Made by a program: the position numbers and the translations under genes. Below, one piece after another: positions 17,303 to 25,744 of a DNA stretch of 64,000 bases. Origin of the DNA: DASXMT01 sp963812965. GTDB lineage: Bacteria; Actinomycetota; Acidimicrobiia; Acidimicrobiales; RAAP-2. The stretch spans positions 323,354-387,353 of the forward strand of contig CAWEXG010000012.1 of the NCBI GenBank assembly GCA_963812965.1. Direction: 5' to 3'. The first letter of the stretch is position 1. Each line of letters starts with the position of its first letter. Below the pieces are notes generated by a model. That model saw only the letters and a program-made list of their open reading frames with translations, had not been told where the DNA came from and searched no databases.

Positions 17303-18505
17303 GTGCAAGGCGAGCGTTTCGGACCGATCGATTTCGACGACTTCCACCGCAACGAGCTCCCCCGGCGGCTGGCAGCACGGACACAGGTGTTCACCCCTGC
17401 TGACGCGGCTGCGTCCCGATCCCTGGCGTTCGAGCTTCACGACGGTCGGGCCTATACCTTCCGGCCCACCGATGGAAGCTTTGCCGTCGAGCCGGGAAGT
17501 GAGCATGCCGACACGGTGGTGGTCCTCGCCGAGAAGGACTGGTGCGACTTCGTGTGGGAGCTGCGGACGTGCTTCGCTCTCTTCTACGGCGATCTCCTGG
17601 CAGTCACCCGGGGCAGCTTCGGTCAGCTGGCTCGATGGGAGCCCGCCCTGCGAGTCGCCTTCGACGGTCAGGTCGTCTACGACATCGAGGATCCACCTCC
17701 GCTCCAGGACGGCAACGGCCTTCCCCTTGATCTCACCCAGACGTTCTCACTCGACGATCCGCACGACGAGATCTCCGACTTCCTCCATCGGGCAGGCTTC
17801 GTTCACCTGCGCAACGTCATGAGCATCGACGAGATCAACGAGCTGCGTCGTCAGGTGGACGACGGGGTGGCAGCAGCTCGTCCCGACGATCGGCGTTCAT
17901 GGTGGACGACAATCGACGGCCAGGACGTGTGCAACCGAGTCAACTACCTCAACGATCGGTCGGAGCTGGTTGCTGGGATCGGAGAGGACGAGCGGTTCCG
18001 GCAGATCGCCGCTCTGGGTAGTCCGGATCTCCGAGGGGCACATGACCGACTCGATGGCAACAGCGTCGTCATCAAAGTCCCCGGTGCCGACTCTGGACTG
18101 GTCGACCTGCCATGGCACCGCGACTGCGACATGGGCGGACACCCGGTCGAGTGCCCACTGCTGAACGTGGGGATCCAGCTGGACGCGGCCTCTGCTGCCA
18201 CCGGCCAGCTGTTGATGATCCCCGGTTCTCACCGGGGCACATCACGACTCCCGAGCCCACGGGAGGCCGGTCGGCTACCGGTCGTTCCCATCACGACCGA
18301 GCCGGGAGACGTAACCGCCCATTTCGGGCACACACTTCACGCTGCACCACCCCCCACCGACCCCGATGGCCCCGGACGGCGAGCGCTGTACCTGACCTTC
18401 GTACCGCCGCTCGCGTTCGAGATGATCGGACCAGGTCAGGGCTACAACGACGTACTGTTCACCCGGGAAGCCGGTCACGTGCAGCACGTGAACGAGATGC
18501 GGTAA
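17303..18505 (+). CDS. Phytanoyl-CoA dioxygenase (PhyH)-like protein with N-terminal SCP2-like domain
   Basis: 400 residues from a GTG at 17303. The first 125 or so residues resemble an SCP2 sterol-carrier fold (RAYTFRPTDGSFAVEPG, VVVLAEKDWCDFVW). The rest is a non-heme Fe(II)/2-oxoglutarate dioxygenase with the metal triad in PWHRDCDMGG (H-x-D) and GHTLHAAPPP (distal His) and a late Arg in PGRRALYLTF. Likely cytoplasmic hydroxylase of a lipid or other hydrophobic acyl substrate presented by the N-terminal domain. Divergent from the encapsulin operon, which may mean shared regulation but proves nothing. Confidence 0.82.
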   Translation: MQGERFGPIDFDDFHRNELPRRLAARTQVFTPADAAASRSLAFELHDGRAYTFRPTDGSFAVEPGSEHADTVVVLAEKDWCDFVWELRTCFALFYGDLLAVTRGSFGQLARWEPALRVAFDGQVVYDIEDPPPLQDGNGLPLDLTQTFSLDDPHDEISDFLHRAGFVHLRNVMSIDEINELRRQVDDGVAAARPDDRRSWWTTIDGQDVCNRVNYLNDRSELVAGIGEDERFRQIAALGSPDLRGAHDRLDGNSVVIKVPGADSGLVDLPWHRDCDMGGHPVECPLLNVGIQLDAASAATGQLLMIPGSHRGTSRLPSPREAGRLPVVPITTEPGDVTAHFGHTLHAAPPPTDPDGPGRRALYLTFVPPLAFEMIGPGQGYNDVLFTREAGHVQHVNEMR

Positions 18506-18577
18506 CCGCTGCCTGTTGACCTCCCAACGATCGGCGAGCCCGCTATGGTCGTTGGAAGCTGCAGGGGGGTATTCGAT

Positions 18578-19492
18578 ATGCGGAAAAATCAATTGTGGTC
18601 CCGTGCCCAGGTTGCACTGCTGTGCATCGCAATGGCTGTCGTTGGGGTAGCCGTGCTGCCAAGCACCAGCCAGGCGGCAACCAAGGCCCCGACGTACTAC
18701 GTCTCGCTGGGGGACTCGTACTCGATCGGCTATCAGCCGGGCCTCGGCGCCACGTCGGGCTATACGGGCTACGTCGCCCAGAAGACCCATCTCACACTGG
18801 CCAACTTCGGGTGCGGCGGCGCGACCACGACGTCCATCATCAATTCGGTTGGCTGTTCGACTGCAGGCGGCCTGACGGCCAAGACTGGGGCGGTCAGCTA
18901 TCCCAAGTCGACCCAGGCGGTAGCAGCTGACCTGCGTTCATCGCGTCCCATCCCGGTCATATCGGGCTGATCACCATCTCCATCGGCGGCAACGACGTGA
19001 CCGCATGCGCCACAGCCGCAAGCCCCATTTCATGCGTAGCAGCCGCTGTGACCAGCATCTCCACCAACGTCACATCACTGGTTGCTGGACTCCGGGACGC
19101 AGCCGGTCCCAAGGTGCCCATTCTGGGGCTGACCTACCCCGATGTCATCCTGGGTTCGTACGTCTATCCATCCCAGCCGCCGACAGCGGCCACGCGTCAG
19201 CCTGGCCAATCTGTCGGTTACCGCCTTTAAGACCCTGATCAATCCAGCGCTCAAGAAGGCCTACGCCTCGGTGAACGGGGGCTTCATCGACGTGACGTCG
19301 GCCACCGGCACGTACACGTCGATGAAGCGGACCGTCGAGCTCAAGCCCTACGGGAAGATCCCGGCGCCGGTTGCCACCGTGTGCAGGTTCACCTGGTACT
19401 GCTCCCAGGGGAACATCCATGCCAAGACCATCGGCTACACGCTGATCGGCAAGCTGGTCACGGCTAGGTACAAGAACATCCACTCGACCTGA
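18578..19492 (+). pseudogene. Secreted SGNH/GDSL hydrolase, interrupted by two frame changes
   Basis: Start ATG at 18578 after GCAGGGGGG gives a signal peptide ending SQAATKA and block I with the catalytic Ser (YYVSLGDSYSIGY). The frame changes near 18950; the next part (HIGLITISIGGNDV, block III with GGND) is in another frame. It changes again near 19195, after SYVYPSQPP, and the C-terminal part carries the catalytic His region QGNIHAKTIGYTLIG. Joined length, about 300 residues, is normal for this lipase/esterase family. All catalytic blocks survive, so the frame changes may be assembly indels rather than decay. Confidence 0.8.
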
Positions 19493-19529
19493 CAAGCACA
19501 CCACGGCAACGAGCCGTGACTACAGACCT

Positions 19530-19943
19530 ATGCTCGGGCTCGTGAGGTTCATCCTGAACGTGATCTGGCTCCTGCTCTCGGGCATCTGGCTGGCTCTGGC
19601 CTACACGTTGTTCGGGATCGTCATGTGCCTGCTGATCGTCACCATCCCGTTCGGGGTTGCAGCGTTCCGACTTCCCGCGTTCGTGATCTGGCCCTTCGGA
19701 CGGGTGGTCGTCCACAAACCGACGGCCGGGGCGGGCTCCGCCCTTGGCAACGTCCTCTGGTTCATCCTGTGCGGCCTCTGGATGGCCATCGCCCACCTGG
19801 TGACGGGAATCGTCCTCTGCCTGACCATCGTGGGCATACCCCTCGGCCTCGGCAACTTCAAGCTCATCCCCATCTCGATCGCTCCACTCGGCAAGGACAT
19901 CGTCCCTACTGACGATCCATACGTCTTCGTAGCAGCACGCTGA
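19530..19943 (+). CDS. YccF-domain membrane protein
   Basis: 137 residues with two copies of the YccF module (LVRFILNVIWLLLSGIW ... TIPFG and LGNVLWFILCGLWMAIAH ... GIPLG), four membrane helices and conserved Pro-Phe-Gly turns. An inner-membrane protein of unknown role. The coding end is immediately followed, in another frame, by an ArsR fragment. Confidence 0.88.
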   Translation: MLGLVRFILNVIWLLLSGIWLALAYTLFGIVMCLLIVTIPFGVAAFRLPAFVIWPFGRVVVHKPTAGAGSALGNVLWFILCGLWMAIAHLVTGIVLCLTIVGIPLGLGNFKLIPISIAPLGKDIVPTDDPYVFVAAR

Positions 19944-20079
19944 GCAGGCGGCACCGCTGTTCGCTGCCTTAGGTGATCCAGTCCGATTGCGGTTGCTCTC
20001 GCTCGCCACCGAGGGCGAGGTGTGTAGCTGCAGCCTGGAAGGTCCGCGGCTTCTTGGCAGTGACGGGTCGCCGTCATAA
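19942..20079 (+). pseudogene. Truncated ArsR-family regulator (N-terminal fragment)
   Basis: Reading from 19942, the sequence APLFAALGDPVRLRLLSL then EGEVCSCSLEG matches the start of ArsR/SmtB metal-responsive repressors, including the CVC-like Cys pair of arsenic sensors (here CSC). It has no start codon of its own, loses family similarity after EGP and meets a stop at 20077. A 46-codon remnant left by a rearrangement at the end of the yccF gene. Confidence 0.75.
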
Positions 20080-20109
20080 CAGCCTCAGACCGAGCGCACT
20101 GTGAGCCTT

Positions 20110-20330
20110 GGCTCACTATCGGGTGCGCGGGAAACCGGGTCAATTCCAGGCGGCCTTTCCGAACCGGTCCTCCATGGAGGCTGTCACCTGGTCAAACTCG
20201 GCGTGCATGTCGGCTCCGGACACCTGGGCGAACACCCTTCAGGCGCTGCAGTGGCGCACCCGGGCGATGAGCTCTTCGACGAAGCGGCCGGCGATTGTCG
20301 CCTCACTCGAATTGTCCCGTCGATGGTGAC
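20110..20330 (-). pseudogene. Possible IS256-type transposase scrap
   Basis: On the minus strand, ATIAGRFVEELIARVRHCSA, then after a stop RVFAQVSGADMHAEFDQVTA and SMEDRFGKAAWN reads as coherent protein. The second piece resembles the part of IS256-family transposases with a VFAQ box before a QL-RFPK-like segment. It contains an internal stop, no ends are visible, and identification is tentative. The rest of 20080-20445 holds nothing I recognise. Confidence 0.35.
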
Positions 20331-20445
20331 GAGACGCTGGAGTTTGGCAGGCGCGCCAGAAAAGAACGACAGCCCGGAGTGTCCCCACCCTGGGCACGCT
20401 CCGATGGGATGCTGTTCTCATGAACATCTGGTCGTACCGACCCGT

Positions 20446-20985
20446 ATGAGCCCGGTCCCGGGATTCGGTCGCGTTGAACAGTTGGCTCAGGCGGTCGCCG
20501 AGCGCGTAGTGAGCATCGTTATGGAGGCCATCGACATCGATGCGCTCCTCCAGCGGATCGATCTCGACTCCCTAGTCGACCGGGTCGACGTGGAGAAGAT
20601 TATCGATCGGGTTGACGTGGACAAGATCATTGACCGGGTCGACGTGGAGAAGATTATCGATCGGGTTGACGTGGACAAGATCATTGACCGGGTCGACGTG
20701 GAGAAGATTATCGATCGGGTCGACGTGGACAAGATTATTAGTCGGGTCAACATCGACTCGCTGATGGAGAAGACAGAGCTGGGCACCATCATCGCCCGTT
20801 CCACAACCGGGGTGGCGTCCGAGGTCCTCGACGTCATCCGAGCCCAGGGCGTCGGACTGGACGACTTCTTCGCGCGCTGGGCCAATCGCATCCTCCGCCG
20901 GTCATCGGCAGACCTTCCGCTCGGACCCCCGACCCTCGTCGAGGCGGGATCGGCATTGACCGACCTGCCATCCGGGGCGTCCTGA
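20446..20985 (+). CDS. Repeat protein of six DRVDV-E/D-KII units, partner of an RDD protein
   Basis: 179 residues from the ATG at 20446 (MSPVPGFGRVEQLAQAV); the same frame is open further upstream. Residues about 45-98 are six perfect 9-residue units alternating DRVDVEKII and DRVDVDKII, flanked by divergent units such as QRIDLDSLV and SRVNIDSLM. Charge and hydrophobic spacing suggest an extended amphipathic helical or solenoid stack that could lie on the membrane. The C-terminal part (ARSTTGVASEVLDVIRAQG) is conserved in actinobacterial proteins where this region is fused to an RDD domain. Here the stop overlaps the start of a separate RDD gene (TGATG), so the two products probably act together. 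Confidence 0.8.
   Translation: MSPVPGFGRVEQLAQAVAERVVSIVMEAIDIDALLQRIDLDSLVDRVDVEKIIDRVDVDKIIDRVDVEKIIDRVDVDKIIDRVDVEKIIDRVDVDKIISRVNIDSLMEKTELGTIIARSTTGVASEVLDVIRAQGVGLDDFFARWANRILRRSSADLPLGPPTLVEAGSALTDLPSGAS
20578..20739 (+). repeat. 27/54-bp tandem repeat encoding the DRVDV units
   Basis: Six 27-bp units in three alternating 54-bp pairs, nearly identical at DNA level, so the array probably grew by recent duplication of the 54-bp pair and may vary in length between strains. Confidence 0.88.
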
Positions 20986-21503
20986 TGGCCACCGCAGTGG
21001 TCAAGCCCGTCGAGGGTCGCCAGGGTCACTACGCCGGCACCTTTAGCCGGCTGGTGGCCTTTGGGGCAGACGTCGGCGTCTCGTGGGCTCTGTTCACACT
21101 GGGTGCGGCGGCCCTGACCTTCACCATCCAACTAGCGTCGGGCACCAGGTTCTCGCCCAGCAACCACCAGATCGTCTCGCTGATCGTCGCTGTGATATGG
21201 GAGTTCTTCTACTTTGCCTACCAGTGGGCCCTCAGCGGGAAGACCATCGGGATGGCCGTCCTCGGCATCCAACTGGTCAAGACAGATGGGTCGCCCGTCG
21301 GAGCCCGTCAGGCGGTCACCCGGACCCTGACCCTGCCGCTCAGTATCATCTTCTTTGGCCTTGGGTTTCTGGGTATCCTGACAAACCGTCGGCGGTATGC
21401 CTGGCACGACCGGTTCGCCAAGACGGCGGTGGTGTACTCGTGGGACGCCCGGGCAGCCCGGCTGCGCTGGTTGGCCCGAAAGGATTCGACCACTCCAACT
21501 TGA
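20985..21503 (+). CDS. RDD family membrane protein
   Basis: 172 residues. The N-terminal cytoplasmic part leads into an RDD domain (YAGTFSRLVAFGADVGVSW, with Arg-x3-Phe-x2-Asp as its signature), three or four membrane helices, the conserved GKTIGMAVLGIQLVKTDG and the end RYAWHDRFAKTAVVY. RDD proteins are proposed sodium/proton or small-molecule transport-related membrane proteins; function is not settled. The start overlaps the stop of the DRVDV repeat gene by one base. Confidence 0.88.
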   Translation: MATAVVKPVEGRQGHYAGTFSRLVAFGADVGVSWALFTLGAAALTFTIQLASGTRFSPSNHQIVSLIVAVIWEFFYFAYQWALSGKTIGMAVLGIQLVKTDGSPVGARQAVTRTLTLPLSIIFFGLGFLGILTNRRRYAWHDRFAKTAVVYSWDARAARLRWLARKDSTTPT

Positions 21504-21774
21504 CCCAGTTCATGCTCACACACGTGGCATACGCCTCCGGCCCCGGTGAGCTCAGTATGAGCGAAGTATCCCTTGACTCGAACACTTGACTGCGGTGACA
21601 GGCCTCGCAGACGCGGGTCATCGTGTCCGATGTCGGCGGTGTACCCAAGACCGCCATCACCGACCCGGCGGTTGCCTGAAAGTGGGCACAGTGACCGGAC
21701 CATGAGGCTCCCCGATGACGGGTCCTTGGACCACGGAGCGCTCGTGCCCTACGTTGACCAGTAGGAGGCAAAGG
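21504..21774. other. Gap with no supported gene
   Basis: About 270 bp. Minus-strand frames contain a short Cys-rich stretch (RVCEACHRSQVF), but none has a convincing start, length or family match. The last 30 bp hold the ribosome binding site AGGAGG of the next gene. Confidence 0.4.
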
Positions 21775-23169
21775 ATGACCACGTCAGCGAGTCCGGAAGC
21801 ACTTCGCCCGCACCGGGTCACTGGGCGTGAGCGTGGGTTGGCGCTGAGTTCGCTCGGCTGCGGCCTGCTCCTGGCGGTGGTGCTTGTCCTGTTTGCTCTC
21901 CACAATCTCGGCTTCCTGCTTCTTGGGCTAGTGGGGCTCGCCGTGGCGGTGAGCGGCATGTGGTGGTCGGCAACCGAGCGGACGGCACGTCGGGGCGTCG
22001 GAATCGCCTGGGGCATCGTTGGCATCGTCCTGATGGTCCTAGCCATCATCTGGGCTACACCCCAAAGCGATCGACCACTGTTCCGTCTGCTGCTGATGGC
22101 CGTGCTCCTGGTCGCTGCCGTCGGCTTGGCCAGGGCCGCGCTGGTGCGCGATATCCGTGAGCACGACGATCGTCGACCGGTCTCGGTCAAACGCCCTCAA
22201 CACCCGGTACTGATCTGCAATCCTTGGTCAGGCGGGGGAAAGGTGGCGAGGTTCGGTCTTGTCGACCTGGCCGAGGATCTCGGAGTCGAGGTAGTCATGC
22301 TCGATCACGGGCTCGACCTCGAGCAGCTGGCGCGGGACGCCATCGCCGGTGGCGCGGACTGTTTGGGCATGGCCGGAGGGGACGGCTCTCAGGCCCTCGT
22401 CGCCTCTGTTGCCATCGAGCACGATCTTCCCTTCGTGTGCGTCTCGGCCGGAACGCGAAACCATTTCGCTCTGGACCTCGGGATCGACCGGGAGGATCCT
22501 CGCCGCAGCCTCCATGCCTTTCGCGACAGCATTGAACGCCGCATCGACTACGCCACCGTCGGGGACCGACTCTTCGTCAACAATGTGTCTCTCGGCATCT
22601 ATGCGACGATCGTTCACCAAGAGGGATACCGCGAAGCCAAGTCGGAGACCACCAAGACCATGTTGCCCGACATGCTGGGCCGCACGCAGGGACCCTTCGA
22701 CCTTCAGCTCACGGAGCCAAGCGGTGTCCAGGTAGACGGTGCCTTCTTGATCCAGGTGTCCAACAATCCCTACGTCCTGGGCGCGACCCTCGATGCGTCT
22801 CAGCGGCGACGGCTGGACACTGGAACGCTCGGGGTTGTAGCCATCTCGGCAAGGTCGGGGAGCGAGGCGGCCCAGGTGTTTGCCCTCTCAGCACTGGGCC
22901 AACGTCGCCGGAGCCGGTACTGGCACGAGTTCACAGTCGCCCACTTCGAGGTCCGGTCTCGGTCCGGCAAGGCTTACGCCGGGGTCGACGGTGAAGCGCT
23001 GGAGCTTTCTACCCCGTTGGAGTTCGAGATCCATCCGCGTGGCCTGCGGCTGCTCGTCCCAGACGGGAACCTCACTGCCGCCGAGCGACGTCGGGCCCGG
23101 GACATCTCGGTCGGCGACTTGGTCGCCATCGCCCGAGGCATCGACCCGCTGGCTGCCTCAGAGCCATGA
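21775..23169 (+). CDS. Diacylglycerol/sphingosine-kinase-family lipid kinase with N-terminal membrane helices
   Basis: 464 residues from the ATG at 21775, preceded by a strong AGGAGGCAAAGG site. The first 130 residues contain four membrane helices. The remainder is a DAGK catalytic domain with VLICNPWSGGGK, the nucleotide-binding GGDGSQALVASVA, AGTRNHFALDLG and FVNNVSLGIYATI, and the C-terminal half ending with VDGEALEL. It probably phosphorylates a membrane lipid with ATP at the cytoplasmic face. The fusion of kinase and membrane domain is seen in other Actinobacteria. Confidence 0.88.
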   Translation: MTTSASPEALRPHRVTGRERGLALSSLGCGLLLAVVLVLFALHNLGFLLLGLVGLAVAVSGMWWSATERTARRGVGIAWGIVGIVLMVLAIIWATPQSDRPLFRLLLMAVLLVAAVGLARAALVRDIREHDDRRPVSVKRPQHPVLICNPWSGGGKVARFGLVDLAEDLGVEVVMLDHGLDLEQLARDAIAGGADCLGMAGGDGSQALVASVAIEHDLPFVCVSAGTRNHFALDLGIDREDPRRSLHAFRDSIERRIDYATVGDRLFVNNVSLGIYATIVHQEGYREAKSETTKTMLPDMLGRTQGPFDLQLTEPSGVQVDGAFLIQVSNNPYVLGATLDASQRRRLDTGTLGVVAISARSGSEAAQVFALSALGQRRRSRYWHEFTVAHFEVRSRSGKAYAGVDGEALELSTPLEFEIHPRGLRLLVPDGNLTAAERRRARDISVGDLVAIARGIDPLAASEP

Positions 23170-23254
23170 TGCCTTACGGAGGTGCGGCAACGGACGGACA
23201 TCAGCGACGACCCGCGTTCATGCATCTGCAGCTCTGCCCAACCGATCGTTGAAC

Positions 23255-24532
23255 TCAATTGGACCCATCCACGGGTCCAATTGAACCGAACGTTCGTCGC
23301 GGTAACGGGACTTGCATCTCCACTCCTACGGGATGGTTGGGTCCGTGCGATTCTACGAGCTTGGCGTAGCGATTAATGAGAACGTTGGCGCTCAGTCCAT
23401 GGGCAAGTACGCTCAGCGCAACAGTGATCGACACGACGGTTACCACCGTGGATGCCTTTTGTCCCAGTTGGTCCGAGGCCAGCAACGCGAATATGACGGA
23501 CGCCAACCCGCGGGGTCCGAACCAGCCCATGAAGGCGACCGTGGCACCCCCGAGACGGGTGCCAATCATGGCGATGGCGACCGGTACCATTCGAATCACG
23601 GTAAGGCTAATGACCGCGTACACCAGTGAACGCAAGACGACTGGACTGGAGATCGCGGGTCGCAACATCGCTGCTCCGAATGCGAACCAGACCAGGCAGG
23701 CCACCAACTGCCCCGAGCCTTCAGTGAGCTCCAACACCCGAGGCCCGATACGTTGTCGGAAGATGCCGAAACAGAGCCCGGCCAGAAATGCTGCCACGAA
23801 TCCGTTTCCGTGAATAGATACAGCCCAGGCGTATGACCCGAGTGCAGCGGCAATCGTCGCCACGCCGGCCGCTCCTTGTTCTGTCCAGTCTCGCCGCACC
23901 GCAATGGTGAGGAGCCAGCCCGCGACGATGCCCCCGCCCACTCCGACAAGAGCGCCGAGACCGATCTCACCAAGAGCGTGCAAAAGCGAGGCCGACGTCT
24001 CGTGACTCTGGCCGGCCAGCACAGCAACGGCGAGAGATACGAGAGGGGCCACGGCGCCGTCGTTGAGGCCACTCTCGACGTTGAGTGCTCTGCGCACCCG
24101 GCTTGGTACCGAAGCATTGGTCACAATTCCCGCTCCCAAACCAGCATCAGTAGGTGCCAAACACAAGGCAACAAGCAGAGCCATCCAGAAACCCAATGAT
24201 CCAAATATCAAATGGGCTACGAGAGTGCCGAGGCCAATCGTCAAGACCAATCCAATGCTCAACAATCTCGCTGGGATGCCAATGTCCTGGCGAATCGAGG
24301 AGATACGGACCCTCGCCGCATCAGCAAAGAGGATCATCACCAGCGTCAACTCGGAACCGACCCTGATGGTTGATGCCGACAGGGTGATGTGAAGAGTCTG
24401 CTCGCCCCCAAGGGTGAGACCGATGATCACGAATACCATGGGTGCAGTGATGCCGAGCCGCTCTGCCCCACCGGACACTGCAGCCCAGAGCACAATGAGT
24501 GCAGCCACGACTGCGAGGTCGCCCCAGCTCAC
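23255..24532 (-). CDS. Sodium(potassium)/proton antiporter (CPA family, NhaP-like)
   Basis: 425 residues with about twelve membrane helices from a GTG at 24532. Motifs: LILFADAARVR-type segment after the third helix, ALCLAPTDAGLGAGIV (the P-T-D core), RRALNVESGLNDGAVAPL (Asn-Asp ion-binding pair) and MGWFGPRGLASVIFALL. It exchanges monovalent cations for protons across the cytoplasmic membrane. The GTG overlaps the stop of an upstream DMT fragment as GTGA. Its 3' end lies inside a perfect inverted repeat. Confidence 0.88.
   Translation of the reverse strand: MSWGDLAVVAALIVLWAAVSGGAERLGITAPMVFVIIGLTLGGEQTLHITLSASTIRVGSELTLVMILFADAARVRISSIRQDIGIPARLLSIGLVLTIGLGTLVAHLIFGSLGFWMALLVALCLAPTDAGLGAGIVTNASVPSRVRRALNVESGLNDGAVAPLVSLAVAVLAGQSHETSASLLHALGEIGLGALVGVGGGIVAGWLLTIAVRRDWTEQGAAGVATIAAALGSYAWAVSIHGNGFVAAFLAGLCFGIFRQRIGPRVLELTEGSGQLVACLVWFAFGAAMLRPAISSPVVLRSLVYAVISLTVIRMVPVAIAMIGTRLGGATVAFMGWFGPRGLASVIFALLASDQLGQKASTVVTVVSITVALSVLAHGLSANVLINRYAKLVESHGPNHPVGVEMQVPLPRRTFGSIGPVDGSN
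23256..23283. terminator. Perfect 11-bp inverted repeat at the antiporter 3' end
   Basis: CAATTGGACCC and GGGTCCAATTG are separated by six bases and overlap the stop codon of the antiporter. The stem is placed to act as a terminator for the convergent kinase and antiporter genes, but no U-run follows on either side. Confidence 0.55.
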
Positions 24533-24918
24533 GGGCTGACCGGTCCGTCATGGCTTGGTCTCCGCAAGTAACTGGTGAGGCAGGTTCGATGATCAACAGC
24601 CCCTAAGACCACTATCCGGTCGATGTGTTGATGGGTAAGCCACGTCCCGAAGGGGAGGGCAACGACAAGGCTCGGCGTCGTGATCGCCTGAAGGGCCATG
24701 AGTGGCCCCTTGTCGAGAGCAACGGCTTGGAGAACCCAGGCCGCCGACTGAAGAACCATTCCCGCCAACCACACCGGCTTGTGCAGAATCTGGACTAGCC
24801 AGTGCGAGTCGCCGCTCTGCTTGGTCGTGTCGAGCGTGCCCCTCTGCTGGAGCACCGTGCCAAGAGCGAAAGTGCAGGCAGCCATGAATGCAAGAACCGG
24901 GCCTCCAGCGCCTTTCAC
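24529..24918 (-). pseudogene. DMT-family transporter, truncated after three helices
   Basis: The first 100 residues (CTFALGTVLQQRG, HKPVWLAGMVLQSAAWVLQAV, TPSLVVALPFGTWLTHQ) match the N-terminus of actinobacterial DMT (EamA-like) permeases, which normally have ten helices in about 290 residues. Similarity ends after IVVLGA and the frame stops 20 codons later at 24529, where the stop overlaps the antiporter GTG. A deletion appears to have joined the two genes. Confidence 0.7.
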
Positions 24919-25191
24919 CTATCCCCCGTATTCGCTGTCGTGCTTGGATAGCGATGTACAACCCACTGCGGGCTCCTACCTGTGGGGTCTTCCCCCACAA
25001 TGAGACGATGACAAGCCCAGGTCAACCCCAACGACGAAGATGGTCTTCAAATCGACATGCAGCCACTCGCAGCCGAATCCCCATGCAGCTGTCAGGTTGG
25101 CCTGCCCGAATCATCAGTGATGCTCCATTAACTGTCCTTGGGCTTAAACCCCACTGGGCTCTCTTGACCTGAAAGGGTCAGCACATGGCCC
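24919..25191. other. Gap with no supported gene
   Basis: About 270 bp between two minus-strand genes. No open frame of conserved character and no RNA is recognised. It likely includes the promoter of the DMT fragment and antiporter. Confidence 0.4.
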
Positions 25192-25719
25192 CTATCCGTG
25201 ATGGCTCTGCAGGAGAGTCTTGAGGACGACCATGGCAACTCCCAACAGTCCGGCAATGCTAGTAATTGCCGCCAAGGGGAGGCCGCTCAACCCGGCAGCT
25301 CGACCCGCCATCAGGCCGTGGATCACCAGCAGGATCACGGTCACGATCAATGCGATCCACGCCGCTACGGACGAGCGTGCGCCTAGCAAGCGGGCCGTGA
25401 CGAGGGATATCACGGGGAGAAACGAGGCGGTGATCATCGGCAGGGTGCTTGCCATCGAGAGGCGGATTTGTGCTCGGTTCGGAAGCTTGCCAGCATGCGT
25501 GTGCTGCCCGATGAGCTCGGCGTACAGCTCGGCCAACCAATAGACAGCGAGTGTGACCACTACGGTCACTGCCAGGGCCGCAGTACGCAGTTGGTTGCCT
25601 CCGGCGGCGATGACGGCCGCTGTGACGATCGTTCCATAGATCGCGGCGGCCGTTCTTCGCCCATCACCATGAGTCGCCGGACGTCCGTTATTGGTTCTCT
25701 TCACCGGATTCGCTTCCAC
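25192..25719 (-). CDS. Hypothetical membrane protein (four to five helices)
   Basis: 175 residues from a GTG at 25719 with AGAGGG upstream. A hydrophilic start (VEANPVKRTNNGR) is followed by helices such as YGTIVTAAVIAAGG, VTVVVTLAVYWLAELYAEL, TLPMITASFLPVISLV and VAAWIALIVTVILLVIHGL. I do not recognise the family. It begins inside the 3' region of the DUF2252 gene, about 26 nt past that stop, so the two are probably co-transcribed. Confidence 0.72.
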   Translation of the reverse strand: MEANPVKRTNNGRPATHGDGRRTAAAIYGTIVTAAVIAAGGNQLRTAALAVTVVVTLAVYWLAELYAELIGQHTHAGKLPNRAQIRLSMASTLPMITASFLPVISLVTARLLGARSSVAAWIALIVTVILLVIHGLMAGRAAGLSGLPLAAITSIAGLLGVAMVVLKTLLQSHHG

Positions 25720-25744
25720 GTAGCCCTCTGCGCCGGAGTGGCCG

